Assembly (NCBI RefSeq): GCF_017813395.1
Contig: NZ_JAGIZB010000001.1
Location: forward strand, 248,001-312,000
Length of the DNA: 64,000 bases
Source: Pararoseomonas baculiformis
GTDB lineage: Bacteria; Pseudomonadota; Alphaproteobacteria; Acetobacterales; Acetobacteraceae
Reading direction: 5' to 3'
Part shown: in pieces, positions 61,493 through 64,000 of the stretch
How positions within the stretch are numbered: the first letter of the stretch is position 1
Layout: every line of letters starts with the position of its first letter
The notes under the pieces: generated by a model
Database searches by the model: none
Seen by the model: only the letters and a program-made list of their open reading frames with translations
What the model was told of the DNA's origin: nothing
Program-made: the position numbers and the translations under genes

Positions 61493-63384
61493 TCGTGAGC
61501 ACGGAAATGGAGAGGACTGCGGCCCAGGCGGCGTCCGAGCAGGCGGTGATCCTCCTCGTCGATGACGAGGCGGAAATCCTCACGGCACTGACGGACCTGC
61601 TGGAGGACAGCTTCGAGGTGGTGGCGACCACCCGCCCGGAGGAGGCGCTGTCGCTCCTCGCGGCGGGGCTGTGCCCGGCGGTCATCCTGTCGGACCAGCG
61701 CATGCCGGGGCTGACGGGCGATGCCTTCCTCGAGCGCGCGCGGGCTTATTCGGATGCCGAGGCGCTGCTGCTCACCGGCTATGCCGAGCTGGATGCCGTG
61801 GTGGGTGCGCTGAACCGCGGGCGTATCGCGGGCTATGCCGCGAAGCCCTGGGAACCGGCGGGGCTGCTGGCCATGGTGACGGCGGCCCGGGACCGCCACG
61901 CCCTGCGCCGCGCGCTGGAAACCGAGCGCGCCCTGCTGCGCGGCCTGCTGGACAACCTGCCGGACGAGCTCTCCTTCAAGGATGCGGAAGGGCGCTTCCT
62001 GCGCCTGAACGCCGCCAAGGCGAGATCCCTGGGCTCGACCATCACCGACTGCATCGGCCGCCGCGAATCCGAGTTCCTGCCCCCCCGCGCCGCGGCCAGG
62101 CTGGCGCGGGCGGAGCGCGGCGTCCTGGCCGAGGGCGCGGTTTCCGACCTTGAGGAACGGGAGGGGCCGGAGGGCGGCACGCGCTGGATGCAGGTGAGCC
62201 GCGTTCCACTGGGCGGCGGCGTGCTGGTGACCATCGCGCGCGACGTGACCGAGGCGCGGCAGATGGAGGCCAGGCTGCGCCAGGCGGACAAGATGCAGGC
62301 GCTGGGCACCATGGCGGGCGGCGTGGCGCATGACTTCAACAATCTTCTCACCGCCATCCTCGGCAGCCTGCAGCTGGCCGAGCGGCGGGTGGGCGGGGAA
62401 GAGGCCGGGCTGCGCCGCCTGATGCGCAACGCCGCCATGGCGGCGGAGCGGGGATCCGCGCTCACCCGGCGCCTGCTCGCCTTCTCCCGGCAGAACGAGC
62501 TGGCGCTGCGGGCCGTGGCGGTGAACCAGCTGATCCTCGGCATGGGCGACCTCCTGGCGCGCACCCTGGGCGGCATGGTGATGGTGCGGCGGGAGCTGGG
62601 GGCGAATCCGGGCACGGCGATGGTCGATCCCGGGCAGCTGGAACTGGCCCTGCTCAATCTCTGCATCAATGCGCGGGATGCCATGCCGGGGGGTGGCACC
62701 ATCACCCTGTCCACGGCGGATGTGACGGTGGATGAGCAGGCGGTGCCGGATCTGGCCGCGGGCAGCTATGTCCGGGTCTCGGTCGCGGATACGGGCACGG
62801 GCATGACGCCCGAGGTGCTGGCCCGGGTGTTCGAGCCCTTCTTCACCACCAAGGAAGTGGGCAAGGGCACGGGGCTGGGCCTACCCATGGTCTATGGGCT
62901 GGTGCGGCAATCCGGCGGTGGCCTGACGATCGAAAGCGTGCCGGACCAGGGCACGCAGGTTCACCTCTACCTGCCGGCCGGCCATGGCGAGGTGGTGCGC
63001 GACCGGGTGGAGCCCCACGATGCCCCGCTGGCGCGGGAGTCCGTGCGGGTGCTGGTGGTGGATGACGACGCGACCGTGCGCGAGGTGACGGCCGGCTTCC
63101 TCTCGGATCTGGGGCATGACACGGTCGAGGCCGAGGACGGGCCGGCGGCGCTGCGGGTCCTGGAGGGCGATCCCTCTGTGCAGCTGATGGTGGTGGATTT
63201 CGCCATGCCGCGCATGACCGGCGCGGAGCTGTCGGAACGGGCGCGGGTCTTGCGGCCGGGGCTGCCGATCCTGCTGGTGACCGGCTATGCCGAGCTGACC
63301 GCGCTGGCGGCGGATATCCCCGTGCTGCACAAGCCATACCGCCAGGCGGAACTGGCAGAGCATGTGGCGGCGCTCCTGGGCTGA
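61489..63384 (+). CDS. REC-PAS-histidine kinase-REC hybrid
   Basis: A 631-residue soluble hybrid kinase. REC1 (about 20-140): LLVDDEAEIL, Asp69 (ILSDQRMPGLTG), AAKPWEP. PAS (about 150-265): LLDNLPDELSFKDAEGRFLRLNAAKARSLG. HisKA with His281 (GGVAHDFNNLLTAIL), HATPase (NLCINARDAMPGGG, DTGTGMTPEV, GTGLGLPMVYGLV). REC2 (about 515-631): VLVVDDDATVREV, Asp570 (MVVDFAMPRMTG), HKPYRQAEL. The GTG start overlaps the stop of the upstream kinase by four bases. It ends the cluster; no stand-alone response regulator follows. Confidence 0.92.
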   Translation: MIVSTEMERTAAQAASEQAVILLVDDEAEILTALTDLLEDSFEVVATTRPEEALSLLAAGLCPAVILSDQRMPGLTGDAFLERARAYSDAEALLLTGYAELDAVVGALNRGRIAGYAAKPWEPAGLLAMVTAARDRHALRRALETERALLRGLLDNLPDELSFKDAEGRFLRLNAAKARSLGSTITDCIGRRESEFLPPRAAARLARAERGVLAEGAVSDLEEREGPEGGTRWMQVSRVPLGGGVLVTIARDVTEARQMEARLRQADKMQALGTMAGGVAHDFNNLLTAILGSLQLAERRVGGEEAGLRRLMRNAAMAAERGSALTRRLLAFSRQNELALRAVAVNQLILGMGDLLARTLGGMVMVRRELGANPGTAMVDPGQLELALLNLCINARDAMPGGGTITLSTADVTVDEQAVPDLAAGSYVRVSVADTGTGMTPEVLARVFEPFFTTKEVGKGTGLGLPMVYGLVRQSGGGLTIESVPDQGTQVHLYLPAGHGEVVRDRVEPHDAPLARESVRVLVVDDDATVREVTAGFLSDLGHDTVEAEDGPAALRVLEGDPSVQLMVVDFAMPRMTGAELSERARVLRPGLPILLVTGYAELTALAADIPVLHKPYRQAELAEHVAALLG

Positions 63385-63427
63385 GCGGCCCTTCGCCTCT
63401 CAGCACCTCTCCCCCGCATGCGCTGGC

Positions 63428-63643
63428 TCAGGGGCAGGGCCTCGGCTCGGAATGGGCCGCGGCCGCGGCGCCGGCCAGGGCGGCGATCTCCCGCAGGGCG
63501 GCCAGGGTGAGCGGCACCTGGGTCATCGCCCCATCCGGTCCGTGAAGATGCAAGGTAATGCCCGCTGGCCCCTCCAGCAGGGCGGCGGACTGGATGGGCC
63601 GCAGCATCCGGGGCGCTGCGGGCGGGGGGTTGAGAGGAGGCAT
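63428..63643 (-). CDS. Small hypothetical protein
   Basis: A 71-residue protein from an ATG at 63641-63643, preceded by CCTCCTCTC on the plus strand, i.e. a GAGGAGG ribosome site directly before it (too close for the ideal distance). The sequence has a Pro-rich start and a compact middle (ALLEGPAGITLHLHGPDG, QVPLTLAALREIAALAG) that looks like a small beta-beta-alpha domain. Not recognised. It converges on the last hybrid kinase gene. Confidence 0.45.
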   Translation of the reverse strand: MPPLNPPPAAPRMLRPIQSAALLEGPAGITLHLHGPDGAMTQVPLTLAALREIAALAGAAAAAHSEPRPCP

Positions 63644-63732
63644 CGGCGTTCCGGTCTCGTCCTGAGGGGATGCCGGGTCTTCCGGCCTGCCCAGCATTCC
63701 GGATCGCCTGTGAACGAAGGATGAATGCCGCC

Positions 63733-64000
63733 TCAGCGCGGTTCATTGAATGTCAGCCGGTTTCCGGCGGGATCCTGAACCCGGAGAATGCGGGCGCCCC
63801 AGGGCGCATCCTCCAGCGCCGGGCGGGCGAAGCCGTAGCGCCTGCCGATAAGAGCGGCGTGGAAGCCCTCGATCCCCTGGATCATGAAGAGCAGGCCAGA
63901 GCCGGGCGTGGCGTCGCCATGATGCTGGGAAAGGTGCAGCGCCGTGCCACCCAGCGAAACCTGCGCGTAGAGCGGCAGGTCCGGGGCGAAGCGGTGCTCC
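63733..64000 (-). CDS. VOC-fold (glyoxalase/bleomycin-resistance-like) protein, 5' part outside window
   Basis: Eighty-eight codons read from the right edge to a TGA at 63733-63735. The segments EHRFAPDLPLYAQVSLGGTALHLSQHHGD and ILRVQDPAGNRLTFNEPR are those of the second half of a vicinal-oxygen-chelate protein of the bleomycin-resistance/glyoxalase group: a metal or pocket His in LHLSQHHGD and the D-P-x-G-N-x-L-x-F terminal strand. Whether it binds drugs or is an enzyme cannot be told. The N-terminal half is outside the window. Confidence 0.8.
   Translation of the reverse strand, partial: EHRFAPDLPLYAQVSLGGTALHLSQHHGDATPGSGLLFMIQGIEGFHAALIGRRYGFARPALEDAPWGARILRVQDPAGNRLTFNEPR

Noticed and set aside
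52069-63384. Calling the cluster a flagellar chemotaxis operon
   Set aside because: There is no cheY, cheD, cheZ or flagellar gene, CheA carries a fused receiver and CheR carries TPRs, all pointing to an alternative-function system.
52069-63384. Calling the cluster a true Wsp system
   Set aside because: The gene set up to cheB fits, but the receptor is moved and the REC-GGDEF output gene WspR is absent, replaced by two kinases.
63733-64000. Calling the right-edge gene a bleomycin-resistance determinant
   Set aside because: Only half of a VOC-fold protein is visible; the fold covers many unrelated functions, so resistance is not supported.

Overview
The window is very GC-rich DNA (roughly 70% by eye) packed with genes on both strands. 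Many neighbouring genes overlap by 1-10 bases, and no gene-free stretch exceeds about 300 bases once the riboswitch leader at 5.5-5.7 kb is counted. Gene content (cytochrome bc1 operon, MoxR/DUF58/DUF4159 operon, DUF4169, DUF6111, DUF1285, an orphan Bug-type binding protein, a phasin, a GGAAC/CGTT-type stress promoter) points to an alphaproteobacterium, most likely Rhodospirillales/Acetobacteraceae and Roseomonas-like. That placement is inference from gene content, not from a marker search. No rRNA, tRNA, CRISPR array, insertion sequence or phage gene was seen, so this looks like a chromosomal segment.

Left part (0-24 kb): a truncated GNAT acetyltransferase and a Nudix hydrolase; the glycine cleavage operon gcvT-gcvH-gcvP (minus strand) under a tandem glycine riboswitch; an M42 peptidase; ispH-thrB-rnhA; an orphan iron/cobalamin-type binding protein; prs; a lipoprotein gene with a 22-codon membrane peptide just upstream; the overlapping envelope set hldD-lgt-MidA-like methyltransferase-pgeF; then ubiK, a YbjN-family gene, proC, an MFS transporter, a TetR-like regulator, a phasin, DUF4169, a dienelactone hydrolase and mtnP.

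Middle part (24-51 kb): a GAF-GGDEF-EAL protein for cyclic di-GMP; petABC (complex III) divergent from hemF; a Bug-family binding protein; two tiny disordered proteins; a Cys-based phosphatase; HutD; a lipid-type ABC exporter; DoxX; cca and DUF6111; a polytopic membrane protein lying in reverse orientation between DUF6111 and the CoA-Nudix/DUF1285 pair; the MoxR-DUF58-DUF4159-vWA operon; a nitronate monooxygenase; a DUF2934 protein behind an EcfG-type promoter; and an M20 deacylase.

Right part (51-63.4 kb): the most notable region. An ankyrin-repeat protein is followed by a complete chemosensory cluster: cheW, cheR with C-terminal TPR, a second cheW, a transmembrane receptor, a cheA-REC fusion, cheB and two large hybrid histidine kinases. 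The parts list resembles Wsp, and resembles even more the Che3 (cyst-development) system of Rhodospirillum centenum with its CheS3 kinase. There is no CheY and no diguanylate cyclase output gene in the cluster, so signal probably leaves through the hybrid kinases to a regulator encoded elsewhere. Most of these genes start with GTG or TTG and overlap or nearly touch. The window closes with a small unknown gene and the 3' part of a VOC-fold (glyoxalase/bleomycin-resistance) gene.
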